Positions 16,688-26,101 are shown, counted from the first letter of the stretch. The stretch is DNA of 57,824 nucleotides from Pararhodobacter sp. (GCA_020832665.1 JAFIEG010000021.1:1-57824), one strand, 5' to 3'. Notes: generated by a model from the sequence alone, not told the origin. Translations and numbers: made by a program.

Positions 16688-17643
16688 TTTCCCGCCCTCC
16701 CACGGAAGCGTTTCAACAGGCTGGGCAGCAACCCATCGGGCATGAAGATCATTACAAGGATCATCACCAAACCCAGCACCATGTGCTCGTACTGGTGAAA
16801 TACGGTCAGCACCTGCGGCAGCGCGGTCAGGATCGTTGCCCCGAAGATGGCGCCGAGCACCGATCCGACACCCCCCAGAACGGTCATGGTGACCAGATGC
16901 ACCGAATGCATGAACCCGGCGACATCTGGTGTGACCAGCCGGTTCATGAGCGCCAGAAGCGAGCCGGAGACCGAGGCATACACAGCGGAAATGACGAATG
17001 CGTGGAGCTTGTGGCGGGGAACATCTATGCCCATGGTCCGTGCGGCCACATCCGAGCCGTGCAGGGCACGCAAGGCGCGGCCTGTGGGGCTGTCGAAAAG
17101 GTTGAGTGCGAGCCATGCCCCTGCAATCAACACCGCACCGGCCAGCCAGTACCAGAGTTCGCCCGCACTGACCCGAAAGCCCCAATCGCGCAAAAGGCCG
17201 CGCAGCCCCAGATCGGGCACGGCGATTCCGTCTGGTCCACCAGTCCACTGAGCCTCGTTGGCAAGAACCATCGAGATCAGTATGCCCAGACCAAGGGTTG
17301 CAACCCCCAGGTAATATCCGTGCAGCTTCAGTATCGGCCGCCCGACGATCCAGGCCAGACCGGCCGAAAGGGCGGCCCCGAGCGCTATGGCAAAGACGGG
17401 CGAAATGCCCAGATGAACGGGCGCCAGCGCACAGGAATACGCCCCAATGCCCACGAAACCCGCATGCCCGAGGCTGATCTGCCCGGCATAGCCGATCAGG
17501 ATCACCAACCCGGTGACAGCGATCGCATTGATGAAGATCAGGGCACCCACGCGATAGTAGAAGCCCGAAGGAAAGAACAGCGGCGCCATCACAATCAGGA
17601 CGAATAGCACCAGCAACGAGATATGCTTGGGTTTCAGCCGCAT
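16684..17643 (-). CDS. livM: Branched-chain amino acid-type ABC permease (LivM family)
   Basis: The 319-residue inner-membrane protein has eight to ten hydrophobic segments and the LivM signature GYAGQISLGHAGFVGIGAY near residues 51-69, RALRALHGSDVAARTMGIDV (the cytoplasmic loop that contacts the ATPases) and GGVGSVLGAIFGA. It pairs with LivH. It lies 3 bases after livH and overlaps livG. Confidence 0.9.
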   Translation of the reverse strand: MRLKPKHISLLVLFVLIVMAPLFFPSGFYYRVGALIFINAIAVTGLVILIGYAGQISLGHAGFVGIGAYSCALAPVHLGISPVFAIALGAALSAGLAWIVGRPILKLHGYYLGVATLGLGILISMVLANEAQWTGGPDGIAVPDLGLRGLLRDWGFRVSAGELWYWLAGAVLIAGAWLALNLFDSPTGRALRALHGSDVAARTMGIDVPRHKLHAFVISAVYASVSGSLLALMNRLVTPDVAGFMHSVHLVTMTVLGGVGSVLGAIFGATILTALPQVLTVFHQYEHMVLGLVMILVMIFMPDGLLPSLLKRFRGRAGK

Positions 17644-17646
17644 CGG

Positions 17647-18519
17647 TTACACCCGTTCGGCATGCTTGCTGCCAAACAGGCCCTGCGGCATGAAGAACAG
17701 CAATAGAATGATCAGGATAAACGCAACGGCATCCTTGTATTGCGAACTGATGTAACCGGCCGTCAGGGCCTCGAGGATACCGAGGAGCAGACCGCCAACC
17801 AATGCGCCGACCGGATTGCCCAGCCCGCCAAGCATTGCCGCTGCGAAGCCAGACAGCGCAAGGCCGATACCGACATTGTAGGCGGTCATGGTGATAGGAG
17901 TGACAAGCACGCCGGCAAATGCCCCGATTGCCGCCGACAAGCCAAAGGACAGCGTCATGATGTAGCGCGTGTTGATTCCGACAAGCGCCGCCGCCAAACG
18001 GTTGTTCGATGTTGCAAGCATGGCCTTGCCCGTCAGGCTGCGGGTGAAGAACACCCAAAGGGCGACGAAGATCATGGCCGCGCCGGACATCACCCAAAGG
18101 CTTTGCGGCAAAAGCGTTGCGCCGCCGAAATGAAGGGCGCGCTCGCCGGAGAAGCCGGGATAACGGTGAATCTGCTTGTCGAAGAGAACTGACGCCGCGC
18201 CCTGGATAAAGATCGCCGCGCCAATCGTGATGATGATGACAGATACAACGGGCGCACCGCGCGCCGGCTCGATCGCGAGTTTGTTCAGGGCCACCCCGAG
18301 AAAGGCGGTTCCCATTATCGCCGCTAGCGCGGCCAAAGGCACCGGCAAACCTGCGGCAATTCCGAACACGGTTCCCATGCCGCCCAGCATCACGAACTCG
18401 CCTTGTGCGAAGTTAACCACATCGGAAGCGTTGAAAATGATGGTGAAGCCAAGGGCCAGCAGCGCGTAAACGGCGCCGACAGTCAGCCCGGAAAACAGGA
18501 ATTGAAGAAGATCGGACAT
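17647..18519 (-). CDS. livH: Branched-chain amino acid-type ABC permease (LivH family)
   Basis: The 290-residue inner-membrane protein opens with LLQFLFSGLTVGAVYALLAL and GFTIIFNASDVVNFAQGEFV, the LivH signature, and has LGIDTR-like LVGINTRYIMTLSFGLSAAI in the coupling loop. About eight membrane spans are visible. It forms the channel with LivM. The gene follows the binding-protein gene after 64 bases, in the usual order J-H-M-G-F. Confidence 0.9.
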   Translation of the reverse strand: MSDLLQFLFSGLTVGAVYALLALGFTIIFNASDVVNFAQGEFVMLGGMGTVFGIAAGLPVPLAALAAIMGTAFLGVALNKLAIEPARGAPVVSVIIITIGAAIFIQGAASVLFDKQIHRYPGFSGERALHFGGATLLPQSLWVMSGAAMIFVALWVFFTRSLTGKAMLATSNNRLAAALVGINTRYIMTLSFGLSAAIGAFAGVLVTPITMTAYNVGIGLALSGFAAAMLGGLGNPVGALVGGLLLGILEALTAGYISSQYKDAVAFILIILLLFFMPQGLFGSKHAERV

Positions 18520-18583
18520 GTATGGGCTCCCGCTCTGGACCGATCAGGTGACGCCGCGCTTGCTGCGGGCGTCACCTGGTTAA

Positions 18584-19738
18584 TCAGGGCTGTTCAACCT
18601 CGACCCAGATACCGTCGCGGATCTCCAGAAGGCGGAAGGCGGACAGATCAAGCCCGAGGTGATCGCTGTCGGAGAATGTGTAGGTGCCCGTCGTGCCCAC
18701 CAGACCCGATGTCGCCTCGATGGCATCGCGCAGATCCCGCGGATCTGGGTTTGGGTCACCGTTGCGGATAATGGCATCCACCAGAATTGCCATGGCGTCA
18801 TGGGCATATCCGCCGAAGGTCGAAACCGGTTCGTTGAAACGGCCGACATAGGCATCGCGATAGGCGATGACGACATCGCGCTGGGGGTCGTCGTCGGCAA
18901 GCCTGTCTGCAACCAGCAGCGCGGTTCCCGGCACGCGCACGCCCTCGGCATTCTCGGCACCCGAAAGGTCGATATAGGACTGCCCGGCAACGCCGTGCGA
19001 CTGATAGAACGGCAGTTCGATGCCAAGCTGACGATAGTTGCGTGTCACGATAGCCGGCCCAGAGCCGAAACCGGGATTCAGAACGGCTTCGAGACCGGCA
19101 GTGTTCCGAATATTCGTCAGCTGCGGCACCATATCGGCGTCGCCCGGCGCATAGCGTTCGTCGGCAACGATTTCGATTCCGAAATCGCCGGCAACACCCA
19201 GGCACTGATTGCGCATCGAAGCGCCAAAGCCGTCGGTGCCCGAGATCATCCCGACACGGCTGATACCGCGCTCCTGCATGTCCTCGAAAATCTTCTGGCA
19301 GGCCATGTGGTCGGTGTGCGGCGTCTTGAAGGTGAAGGGGCGCACCGGGTCGATGATCTCGATTCCGCCGGCTACCGAAATGAAGGGAATCTCTTCCTCT
19401 TCCGCGACGGCCAGGATTGCCATCGAGGTGCCGGTCGTGGTGCCGCCGATGATCGCCACAACCCCGTCATGCTCGACCAGGCGGGTTGCGAATGTGCGCG
19501 CGTTGTTCGGGTCACCACCATCGTCGTAGAGGACAAGCTGGATCTGCTCGCCCAGAATTCCGCCGTCCTGATTGATCTGTTCGACCATGAGCCGCAAGGT
19601 CTTTGCCTCCGGGTCGCCAAGGGCGCCGGCGGGCCCCGTTTCGGCTAGCGACGCACCGATTCGGATCTGCGCATTCGCGTCCATCGCAGCCAGCCCGAAC
19701 ATGGCCAGCGTGGCGGCTAGGATTGTCTTCGTTTTCAT
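18584..19738 (-). CDS. Periplasmic binding protein of the LIV-type ABC transporter
   Basis: The 384-residue protein starts at 19738 (GGAGG upstream) with a signal peptide MKTKTILAATLAMFGLAAMD-ANAQ and then the type I periplasmic-binding fold: IRIGASLAETGPAGALGDPE, LVLYDDGGDPNNARTFATRL, IIGGTTTGTSMAILAVAEEE. It captures the substrate for the LivHMGF channel. The ligand cannot be read, but its promoter carries the same operator motif as the dioxygenase and CoA-ligase genes, so it probably binds the aromatic acid degraded by this island. Confidence 0.88.
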   Translation of the reverse strand: MKTKTILAATLAMFGLAAMDANAQIRIGASLAETGPAGALGDPEAKTLRLMVEQINQDGGILGEQIQLVLYDDGGDPNNARTFATRLVEHDGVVAIIGGTTTGTSMAILAVAEEEEIPFISVAGGIEIIDPVRPFTFKTPHTDHMACQKIFEDMQERGISRVGMISGTDGFGASMRNQCLGVAGDFGIEIVADERYAPGDADMVPQLTNIRNTAGLEAVLNPGFGSGPAIVTRNYRQLGIELPFYQSHGVAGQSYIDLSGAENAEGVRVPGTALLVADRLADDDPQRDVVIAYRDAYVGRFNEPVSTFGGYAHDAMAILVDAIIRNGDPNPDPRDLRDAIEATSGLVGTTGTYTFSDSDHLGLDLSAFRLLEIRDGIWVEVEQP

Positions 19739-19796
19739 AAGGGTTCCTCCCTGACCGAGTTTTTCGCGATCAGCTCTGCCCAACCCCTTTGTCAGT

Positions 19797-19812
19797 CTGA
19801 TCGTTCGTTTTA
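19797..19812. promoter_or_regulatory. TetR-type operator A, transporter promoter
   Basis: GATCGTTCGTT (19799-19809) reads AACGAACGATC on the minus strand, matching the motif at 25955-25966. It lies about 60 bases upstream of the binding-protein start, in its promoter region. Confidence 0.55.
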
Positions 19813-19993
19813 TTTAAGGCATCTAACCTGCATACGCAACTGGCATTTTTAGCCAGCGCTTCGGCCAGCAAAGCTTCATTTTATCAAGCATTTACAAGAT
19901 TTTCATGGCAACTTGCCGCGCCGAAGTGCGGAAGTTTTCGGACATGCCTCGCGGATCAGGTCTTGACAGCCCGGGCACAAGATACCAAAACCA

Positions 19994-20005
19994 GAACGAT
20001 CGTTC
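19994..20005. promoter_or_regulatory. TetR-type operator B, dioxygenase promoter
   Basis: GAACGATCGTTC is a perfect 12-bp palindrome 45 bases upstream of the Rieske alpha start. It is the best copy of a motif repeated at 19797, 25955 and 27939. The AACG-NN-CGTT core resembles the sites I recall for TetR-family PaaR repressors of aryl-CoA catabolism. The TetR gene at 26102 is the likely binder. Confidence 0.65.
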
Positions 20006-20049
20006 GATTATTATTTCGTGAAAGACCGCGCTTTTTTGGAGCCCACGCC

Positions 20050-21306
20050 ATGATCCAGACGGACGCCCCCGCAGGCATCGAAGGGTTGATCGAACCCACT
20101 CGCGTTCACAGCCGCCTCTACTATGACCGCGACATCTACCAAGAAGAGTTGAGGAAGATCTGGTATCGAAGCTGGGTCTATGTCGGCCATGTAAGCGAAA
20201 TACCGCAGCCGAACGACTATGTGACCAAGTCCATAGGACCGACACCCGTCCTGATGGTTCGTGACCGCAATGGCGAGATACGCCTTCTGCTGAACAAATG
20301 CCCTCATCGGGGCAACCAGCTTTGCGCCTATCGCCAGGGAAACCGCGCCACTTTCACCTGCCCCTATCACTCGTGGACCTTTTCGAACACCGGTGAGTTG
20401 ATCGGCTATGCGCTTGCCGATGGATATGAGGGCGAATCGAAAGTCGGGGTCGGGCTGGGAACGGTTCCCCGGATCGGCATCTATCGCGGTTTCGTTTTTG
20501 GCTCGATGGCTGAAGACGGTGAATCGCTCATGGATTACCTGGGTGGTGCCAAGGCGGCTATCGATCAGCTTTGCGACAACTCGCCCACGGGCGAGGTTGA
20601 GCTGACGGCCGGGTTCCTGCAGCACCGGACAAAGGCAAACTGGAAGTTTCTGCTGGAAAACGAAACCGACGGCTATCACCCGGGCTTTGTCCACGGCTCG
20701 ATCTTTCAGGTCACCAAGAGCGGAATCGCAAATCTCTATGGCACTGAGTCTACCGCGCTGACCCGCGATTACGGCAATGGTCATACCGAATTCGACCTGA
20801 GGCCCGAATGGCGGCGACTGGGCGAGCCGCTGAAATGGTTCGGCACGAATGAACAGCGGCTTCCCGACTATGTGGCGCAGATGAACGCCACCTATGGGCC
20901 AGAGCGCGCGCGGCAAATCATGATCGATGGTTCGCCGCACACGATGATCTTTCCCAATCTTTTCATCGCAGAAATCCAGATATTCGTCCTGCAGCCGGTC
21001 GCGGTGGACGAAACGATCCAACATGTCACCGCCGTTCAGTTCAAGGGCGCGCCTGATATCAACCGCCGCTTGCGGCAGCAGACCATGGGCTCTGTCGGCC
21101 CGGCCGGACTGCTTCTGGCGGATGATACTGAAATGTATGAGCGCAATCATCGGGGGGCGCTCATACAAGACCCAGAGTGGTTGATCTTGAGTCGTGGGCT
21201 TCATCGGGAACGAATCGACGAGAACGGTTATCGTATCGCTCATTCCACCGATGAAGTGCCACAGCGAGGAATCTGGAAACACTATCTAAAGTTAATGCAG
21301 GAGTAA
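20050..21306 (+). CDS. Rieske non-heme iron ring-hydroxylating dioxygenase, alpha subunit
   Basis: The 418-residue protein has a Rieske [2Fe-2S] site, Cys84-x-His86 (CPHRGNQLC) and Cys104-x2-His107 (CPYHSWTF), and the mononuclear iron ligands of the catalytic domain, with Asp207 in the bridge and His210/His215 in DGYHPGFVH. It adds both atoms of O2 to an aromatic ring, giving a cis-diol, with electrons from a ferredoxin (23394) and reductase (26704). The start follows GGAG at 9 bases. The beta-subunit gene begins 5 bases later. Given the CoA ligase and thiolase in the island, an aryl-CoA is a reasonable substrate, as in ibuprofen degradation. Confidence 0.88.
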   Translation: MIQTDAPAGIEGLIEPTRVHSRLYYDRDIYQEELRKIWYRSWVYVGHVSEIPQPNDYVTKSIGPTPVLMVRDRNGEIRLLLNKCPHRGNQLCAYRQGNRATFTCPYHSWTFSNTGELIGYALADGYEGESKVGVGLGTVPRIGIYRGFVFGSMAEDGESLMDYLGGAKAAIDQLCDNSPTGEVELTAGFLQHRTKANWKFLLENETDGYHPGFVHGSIFQVTKSGIANLYGTESTALTRDYGNGHTEFDLRPEWRRLGEPLKWFGTNEQRLPDYVAQMNATYGPERARQIMIDGSPHTMIFPNLFIAEIQIFVLQPVAVDETIQHVTAVQFKGAPDINRRLRQQTMGSVGPAGLLLADDTEMYERNHRGALIQDPEWLILSRGLHRERIDENGYRIAHSTDEVPQRGIWKHYLKLMQE

Positions 21307-21311
21307 CCGGA

Positions 21312-21839
21312 ATGCCCCTGAAAACCGCACCAATTCATCCGAGTGACGATCTTGCCGCACTTTCCGCCGCCGAATTGCATCACCATGTTTCGCAGTTTCT
21401 TTATCACGAAGCGAGGCTTCAAGACACCCACGCTTACGATGATTGGGAGCAGCTATGGGAAGAGGATGCAATTTACTGGATTCCGGCCAATGGCCACGAC
21501 ACAGACCCGGAAACCCAGATGTCCATCCTTTATGACAACCGCTCACGCATTCGGGTGCGTGTCGAACAGTTGAAAACCGGGCGCCGCCACACGCAAACGC
21601 CCCGATCCGAACTCGCACGGCTGATTTCGAATATCGAAATCACTTTGATCGAGGGAAATGAAGTTTCGGTGCGGGCAAATGTTCTGATCCATGAAGACAA
21701 TCTGCGCGGTGAAACCCTGTGGGCGGCGCGCAACGAATACCGTTTGCGCCAGGTTAACGGGCAATTCCGCCTTGTGCGCAAGAAAGTGGGGCTGGTGAAC
21801 AACGCCAAGCCCGTCTTCACCCTGTCCTTCCTTGTCTGA
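21312..21839 (+). CDS. Ring-hydroxylating dioxygenase, beta subunit
   Basis: The 175-residue protein has the SnoaL/NTF2-like fold of dioxygenase beta subunits: VSQFLYHEARLQDTHAYDDW with WEEDAIYWIPA, then Y-D-N-R-S-R-I-R-V-R, HTQTPRSELARLISNIEI and a final FRLVRKKVGLVNNAKPVFTL. It gives the alpha3-beta3 hexamer its structure and carries no metal. It is directly downstream of the alpha gene and 10 bases ahead of the enoyl-CoA hydratase. Confidence 0.87.
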   Translation: MPLKTAPIHPSDDLAALSAAELHHHVSQFLYHEARLQDTHAYDDWEQLWEEDAIYWIPANGHDTDPETQMSILYDNRSRIRVRVEQLKTGRRHTQTPRSELARLISNIEITLIEGNEVSVRANVLIHEDNLRGETLWAARNEYRLRQVNGQFRLVRKKVGLVNNAKPVFTLSFLV

Positions 21840-21849
21840 GGCCCAAAGC

Positions 21850-22659
21850 ATGAGCACGAACAAACAGAGCTGGATTGCCGATGGCCCGGTCCTTCTGGAC
21901 TTTGCCGACGGGATTGCAACGATCACCCTGAACCGGCCCGCAGCCGCGAATGGCATGAACATCGCCCTCATGCAGGCGCTTCATGGAGCGGTCATGCGCT
22001 GCCACCGCGAGCCTGATGTTAGAGTTGTCCACTTGCGCGGCGCAGGCCGGAACTTCTGCGCGGGCGGGGATGTGCGTGAATTCGCCGCTATGGGAGAGGG
22101 CCTTGGCGATTTCCTGCGCGAGGTCACGGCCTGGCTGCAAATGGCAATTGGCTCATTGATCCGTCTGGATGCGATTGTCGTGACCGAAGTGCAGGGTTAT
22201 GCGGCCGGCGGCGGCGGGCTGGGCCTGGTCTGCGCCTCGGATATCGTGCTTGCGGGCGAAGACGCCAAGTTCATGGCGGGCGCCACGCGGGTCGGCATGG
22301 CGCCCGATGGCGGAGCCTCGGTGATCCTGCCGCATCTGGTCGGCTTCCGTCGAGCAACCGAAATCGTGCTGTCGAACCGGATCGTCGGTGCTGCAGAGGC
22401 CGAGCGCATCGGACTGATAACCCGCATGGTGGCGGATGCGGACCTTGCCGACGAGGCCGCGAAAACCGCGGCATCTTATGCGCAAGGCGCGCCGCTTGCG
22501 CAGGCCGCGGCAAAACGGCTGCTTTGGAACGCGCTGGAGGTCGAGCGCTGCTTGCCGGAAGAGGGCAGAACGGTCGCCAGCCTTTCGGCCAGTGCCGACA
22601 GCCGCGAAGGTCTGGCCGCCGTCATCGAAAAGCGCACCCCGCGCTTTACTGGCCGCTGA
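21850..22659 (+). CDS. Enoyl-CoA hydratase/isomerase family protein
   Basis: The 269-residue crotonase-fold protein shows the CoA-binding and oxyanion-hole motifs GRNFCAGGDVREFA (about 62-75) and EVQGYAAGGGGLGLVCASDI. At the position of the second catalytic acid it reads VGMAPDGGASVILP, the D-G-G-A-S form seen in isomerase-like members rather than the classical hydratase Glu. It may act on the acyl-CoA side chain or on the ring-derived acyl-CoA. The start at 21850 was preferred to an upstream TTG. It overlaps the SDR by one base. Confidence 0.85.
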   Translation: MSTNKQSWIADGPVLLDFADGIATITLNRPAAANGMNIALMQALHGAVMRCHREPDVRVVHLRGAGRNFCAGGDVREFAAMGEGLGDFLREVTAWLQMAIGSLIRLDAIVVTEVQGYAAGGGGLGLVCASDIVLAGEDAKFMAGATRVGMAPDGGASVILPHLVGFRRATEIVLSNRIVGAAEAERIGLITRMVADADLADEAAKTAASYAQGAPLAQAAAKRLLWNALEVERCLPEEGRTVASLSASADSREGLAAVIEKRTPRFTGR

Positions 22660-23375
22660 TGGCACAGGCACTTGTCACCGGCGGCGCTTCGGGCATCGGT
22701 GCGGCCACTGTCCGCCGGTTGGTGCGCGATGGGCATGCCGTCACCTTTGTCGACCTGGATGAAAAGGCCGGGGCCACGCTGGCGACCGAAACGGGCGCTC
22801 GTTTCATGCTGGCAGACGGCACGAACCAGGCGCAGGTCAACCAGGTCCTGACCCGCAGCGAGTTTGAGATTCTGGTCAACAATATAGGCGCCGATCAGCA
22901 CGCATTCTTCACCTCAACCAGTCCTGACGAATGGCGCCGCCTGCTGGCCGTCAATCTGGAAACGGCGTTTCTGTTCTGCCATGGCGTGCTGCCATCCATG
23001 CAGCAACGGGGCTGGGGCCGGATCGTGATGGTTGCTTCCGAGGCGGGCCGCCTGGGCTCGAAAGGAGGCTCGGTCTATGCCGCAGCCAAGGCCGGACTTG
23101 TGGGCTTTGCCCGCTCGCTGGCCCGTGAAAATGCGCGATATGCCATCACCGTGAACGCGGTTCTGCCCGGCCCGGTTCGTACCCCCATGGTGGAACGCGC
23201 CGTGAATGAATTCGGCGGGAAGATACTTGATGACATGGCGGGCCTGACCCTGATGCGCCGCCTTGGCGAGCCTGATGAAATCGCTGCGGCGATCGCCTTT
23301 TTCTGTTCGACAGAGGCCGGCTTCATTACCGGCGAGGCGCTTGGCGTTTCTGGCGGGATGGGCTGCGGTGCCTGA
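22659..23375 (+). CDS. Short-chain dehydrogenase/reductase
   Basis: The 238-residue protein has the NAD(P)-binding TGGASGIG at 7-14, NNIG at 74-77 and the catalytic Ser127, Tyr140 and Lys144 (YAAAK). Asp32 (FVDLDE) after the second strand favours NAD. It could oxidise the cis-diol made by the dioxygenase or a 3-hydroxyacyl-CoA made by the hydratase. It shares one base with the hydratase stop and is followed by the ferredoxin gene after 18 bases. Confidence 0.86.
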   Translation: MAQALVTGGASGIGAATVRRLVRDGHAVTFVDLDEKAGATLATETGARFMLADGTNQAQVNQVLTRSEFEILVNNIGADQHAFFTSTSPDEWRRLLAVNLETAFLFCHGVLPSMQQRGWGRIVMVASEAGRLGSKGGSVYAAAKAGLVGFARSLARENARYAITVNAVLPGPVRTPMVERAVNEFGGKILDDMAGLTLMRRLGEPDEIAAAIAFFCSTEAGFITGEALGVSGGMGCGA

Positions 23376-23393
23376 CAAGAGGGAGTTCGAACC

Positions 23394-23705
23394 ATGCCAT
23401 GCCTGACCTTCGTTTGCCCCGATGGTCGCGCGATACCGGTATCCGCCCAATCCGGCATGAGCGCGATGGAGGCCGCACGGGGCGCGAATGTCCCCGGCAT
23501 CATCGCTGAATGCGGCGGGGCTTGCTCATGTGCGACCTGTCACGTTCTGGTCGATCCGGAATGGGCCAGTGCGGTCGGTTCGCCCAATGAAATCGAGCGC
23601 GACATGCTGGAATTTGCCGAAAACCCCTGCGAAAACTCGCGGCTGTGTTGCCAGATCACGCTGAACGACACGCTGGACGGGTTGGTGCTGCACCTTCCCG
23701 GCTGA
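23394..23705 (+). CDS. [2Fe-2S] ferredoxin
   Basis: The 103-residue protein has the plant/adrenodoxin-type cluster ligands Cys40-x5-Cys46-x2-Cys49 (ECGGACSCATCH) and Cys86 in SRLCCQI. Extra cysteines at 44 and 85 are not ligands in the usual pattern. It is the obvious electron carrier between the FAD reductase (26704-27917) and the Rieske dioxygenase, and is last in the plus-strand operon 20050-23705. GAGGGAG precedes the ATG. Confidence 0.9.
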   Translation: MPCLTFVCPDGRAIPVSAQSGMSAMEAARGANVPGIIAECGGACSCATCHVLVDPEWASAVGSPNEIERDMLEFAENPCENSRLCCQITLNDTLDGLVLHLPG

Positions 23706-23707
23706 AA

Positions 23708-24577
23708 TCAACGCTTGCGCCACCAGCCACCGATGGCTGCAAGCGAGTCAGCAGTTTGATGCAGGGCCTCGAACATCTGAAAATGGTGACACATCATCGG
23801 ATACTCGACCAGCGTGACCGCCGCACCCCAAAGTGCTTTCAATGCGCGCGCATCATCCAGCGTGATGTCATGTCCCCCGGCATGGATAAGGACAGGCGGC
23901 AACCCTTCGAGGCTGGAAAACAGCGGCGAAACCTCGGGGCTGCCCGGGGGCGGCCCGTCACGGCCAAGATAGGTGCGCGCCATCGCCTGCAATTGCGCTG
24001 GCTTCGAGAACGGGTCAAGCCCGGCCAGCCGCGCGTAGCTGTCGCCACTGAGCGACAGATCAAGCCAAGGCGAGAGAAGGATCACTGCATCCGGCATTCG
24101 CAATGCGCGATCTCTTGCCCGCTTTGCACAGAGCAGTGCCAGCGCACCGCCAGCAGAGTCACCCATGACCGCAACCGGCGGCGCACCACGCTCTATCATG
24201 GCTTCATAAACACCGAAGGCGTCATTGATGGCAGCCGGAAAGCGGTGTTCGGGTGCGAGGCGATATTCAGGAAGAAACAGCCGCAGGCCCGTGGTTTCGG
24301 CCAGTCGCGCGGCAAGTCCGGCATGCGAGTCGGTGCCACCAATCTGGAACCCCCCGCCGTGGAGATACAGCGCAGCTGGTGCTTGCGTTGCGCCTACCCA
24401 CGCGCCAGGAACACCTGCGAACTCTTCCCTGCACGGGTTGGCCTGGGCAAAACCCGCGGGGCCTACTTCCGCCATGAAGGCGGCGAAATCGGAACGGATG
24501 GCGGCGAGATCCATACCCGCCCAACTGGCAATTCGCGCGGCCAGAACCGCGCGGATCGGCTTCAGCGGGTCGGTCAT
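23708..24577 (-). CDS. Alpha/beta hydrolase of the hormone-sensitive-lipase type
   Basis: The 289-residue protein has the HSL family oxyanion motif HGGG at 73-76, nucleophile elbow GDSAG with Ser141, R-L-A-P-E-H-x-F-P-A-A, an Asp in HAGGHDITLDDA and a His in YPMMCHHFQMF. It should cleave an ester or perhaps a thioester. It is coupled by ATGA to the upstream CoA-ligase gene, so it may release the acid to be activated (from an ester) or recycle CoA. It is convergent with the ferredoxin gene, with a 2-base gap. Confidence 0.87.
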   Translation of the reverse strand: MTDPLKPIRAVLAARIASWAGMDLAAIRSDFAAFMAEVGPAGFAQANPCREEFAGVPGAWVGATQAPAALYLHGGGFQIGGTDSHAGLAARLAETTGLRLFLPEYRLAPEHRFPAAINDAFGVYEAMIERGAPPVAVMGDSAGGALALLCAKRARDRALRMPDAVILLSPWLDLSLSGDSYARLAGLDPFSKPAQLQAMARTYLGRDGPPPGSPEVSPLFSSLEGLPPVLIHAGGHDITLDDARALKALWGAAVTLVEYPMMCHHFQMFEALHQTADSLAAIGGWWRKR

Positions 24578-25893
24578 GCTTCCGGCCGGTGAAGGACGCG
24601 GACCGCCTTGGCCTCATAACGTGGAAGGGTTCCTTCCGGGTGGCATTCGACCTTGATCGCCATGCCCAACCGCGCCCGCACTTCTCGGCAGATCTCATTG
24701 ACGATCTGTTCGGACGGCCGATTGTCCTGTCGAGTTGCTTCGACAGCAACGGTGAGTGTGCCGATGGTCACTCGCTCCTTGTCGATATAGATTTGCCACG
24801 CCTCTTTCACCACGCCGGCAACCCCGGCGATCACATCCTCGATCTGCGAGGGAAAGACCATAACCCCCTTGAACTTGATCATGTCATCCGAACGCCCGAT
24901 GATGCGACCGATCTTTCGCATCCCACGCCGCCCCGACGGGCAGTCATAGGGCCGTGGCGACAAGCGCACCAGGTCGCGCGTGCGCCAGCGCACCACTGGC
25001 GAGGCCTGTTTGGCAATGGTGGTTATGACAATTTCGCCCACCTCGCCTTCGGACACCGGCTGCATCGTGACCGGGTCAAGGATTTCGGTGATGATCGTAT
25101 CTTCATTGAGAAGGTGAAGCTCGTCATCGGCATGGGTGAAAGGCGTCGAGATAGCCAGAACCGGCCCGCCTGCCTCGGTTGTGCCGTAGATGTTCTGGCT
25201 CATGAAGCCCTCGGGCATCTCGGCTTCAAGCTGTGCGCGAAACTGCGACGAGACCGATTGCCCGCCCAGAATGGCCGTCTTCAGTGCCCAGTCCCTGCGC
25301 GGGTCGATGCCCTGCTCCCTGGCGGCCTGCACCAGCGTCATCAGCCACAATGGCGACATCGACGCCACCTCATAGGCATGGTCCTTCAACCATCGCGCCG
25401 CCAGATCGCCCCGGCCCGGCCCGATGGGAAAATTGGTGCAGCCCAGTGCCCGGAAACCCTGATCCAGCGCCGGGCCTCCAATCCAGAGGCCATAGCCATA
25501 ACCTTGATAAGCCCGCGCGCCGGGCTGCACACCGGCGGCGGTCAGCAGGCGGGCCATCTGATAAGGTAGAAGCTCTTCGAAATCGGCGCGTGTCATGCCG
25601 AACAGCACGGGCAGCCCGGTTGTGCCTGAAGTGGCAACAAAACGCATCACTGATTCCATCTCCACCGTCAGGAAAGGGAAAGGGTAGTGATCGCGAAGAA
25701 CGGATTTTTCGAGAAACGGCGCGTTCTGCAGGCCGTCAGGCGATGCCAGATCCTCGGGCTTCATACCCGCAGAAGCAAAGTGCCCGCGCCACATGGCGCA
25801 GCGCCCAAGATGCTGCCCGAACTCGGCCAGTCGCTTGCGCTGCAACGCAAGAATGCCGTCACGGTCCAGGCTTTCAATCTCGGGGTGTTGCAT
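24574..25893 (-). CDS. Phenylacetate-CoA ligase-like aryl/acyl-CoA ligase
   Basis: The 439-residue AMP-forming ligase has the family P-loop SGTTGLP at 89-95, the YGTTEAGGPVLA adenine-binding motif, RTRDLVRLSPRPYDC (usually RTRD-L) and the C-terminal FKGVMVFPSQIEDV. It should join an aryl-acetic or related acid to CoA with ATP. The start at 25893 follows GGAGG. Operator C lies about 60 bases upstream and the TetR gene is divergent. IpfF of ibuprofen degraders belongs to the same family. It differs from true PaaK in lacking paa neighbours. Confidence 0.87.
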   Translation of the reverse strand: MQHPEIESLDRDGILALQRKRLAEFGQHLGRCAMWRGHFASAGMKPEDLASPDGLQNAPFLEKSVLRDHYPFPFLTVEMESVMRFVATSGTTGLPVLFGMTRADFEELLPYQMARLLTAAGVQPGARAYQGYGYGLWIGGPALDQGFRALGCTNFPIGPGRGDLAARWLKDHAYEVASMSPLWLMTLVQAAREQGIDPRRDWALKTAILGGQSVSSQFRAQLEAEMPEGFMSQNIYGTTEAGGPVLAISTPFTHADDELHLLNEDTIITEILDPVTMQPVSEGEVGEIVITTIAKQASPVVRWRTRDLVRLSPRPYDCPSGRRGMRKIGRIIGRSDDMIKFKGVMVFPSQIEDVIAGVAGVVKEAWQIYIDKERVTIGTLTVAVEATRQDNRPSEQIVNEICREVRARLGMAIKVECHPEGTLPRYEAKAVRVLHRPEA

Positions 25894-25954
25894 CTGACGT
25901 CCTCCTGTTGTCGCTGCCTCGCAAGCTTGCCGGCGATGCACTCACTATTAAATA

Positions 25955-25966
25955 GAACGAACGATT
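25955..25966. promoter_or_regulatory. TetR-type operator C, ligase/TetR intergenic region
   Basis: GAACGAACGATT lies 62 bases upstream of the CoA-ligase start, in the 208-bp region divergent to the TetR gene. Its left half is identical to operator B and the whole is nearly identical to operator A. Confidence 0.58.
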
Positions 25967-26101
25967 GGTCTTTTCAAATGAAGAATTACGTCAGATTCAA
26001 CTTTGGCACCGGCTTGCGGCGGTTGGCATGTTTCCCGCCACAGACTATACTCCGAACGGGTAGACTGATTATATTGCCCCGCATTTGCTGGAGGTCACAA
26101 C

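Noticed and set aside
24574-25893. Classical phenylacetate degradation (paa) island
   Set aside because: No paaABCDE epoxidase, paaZ or paaJ is present; the Rieske dioxygenase and SCP-x thiolase indicate a different route.
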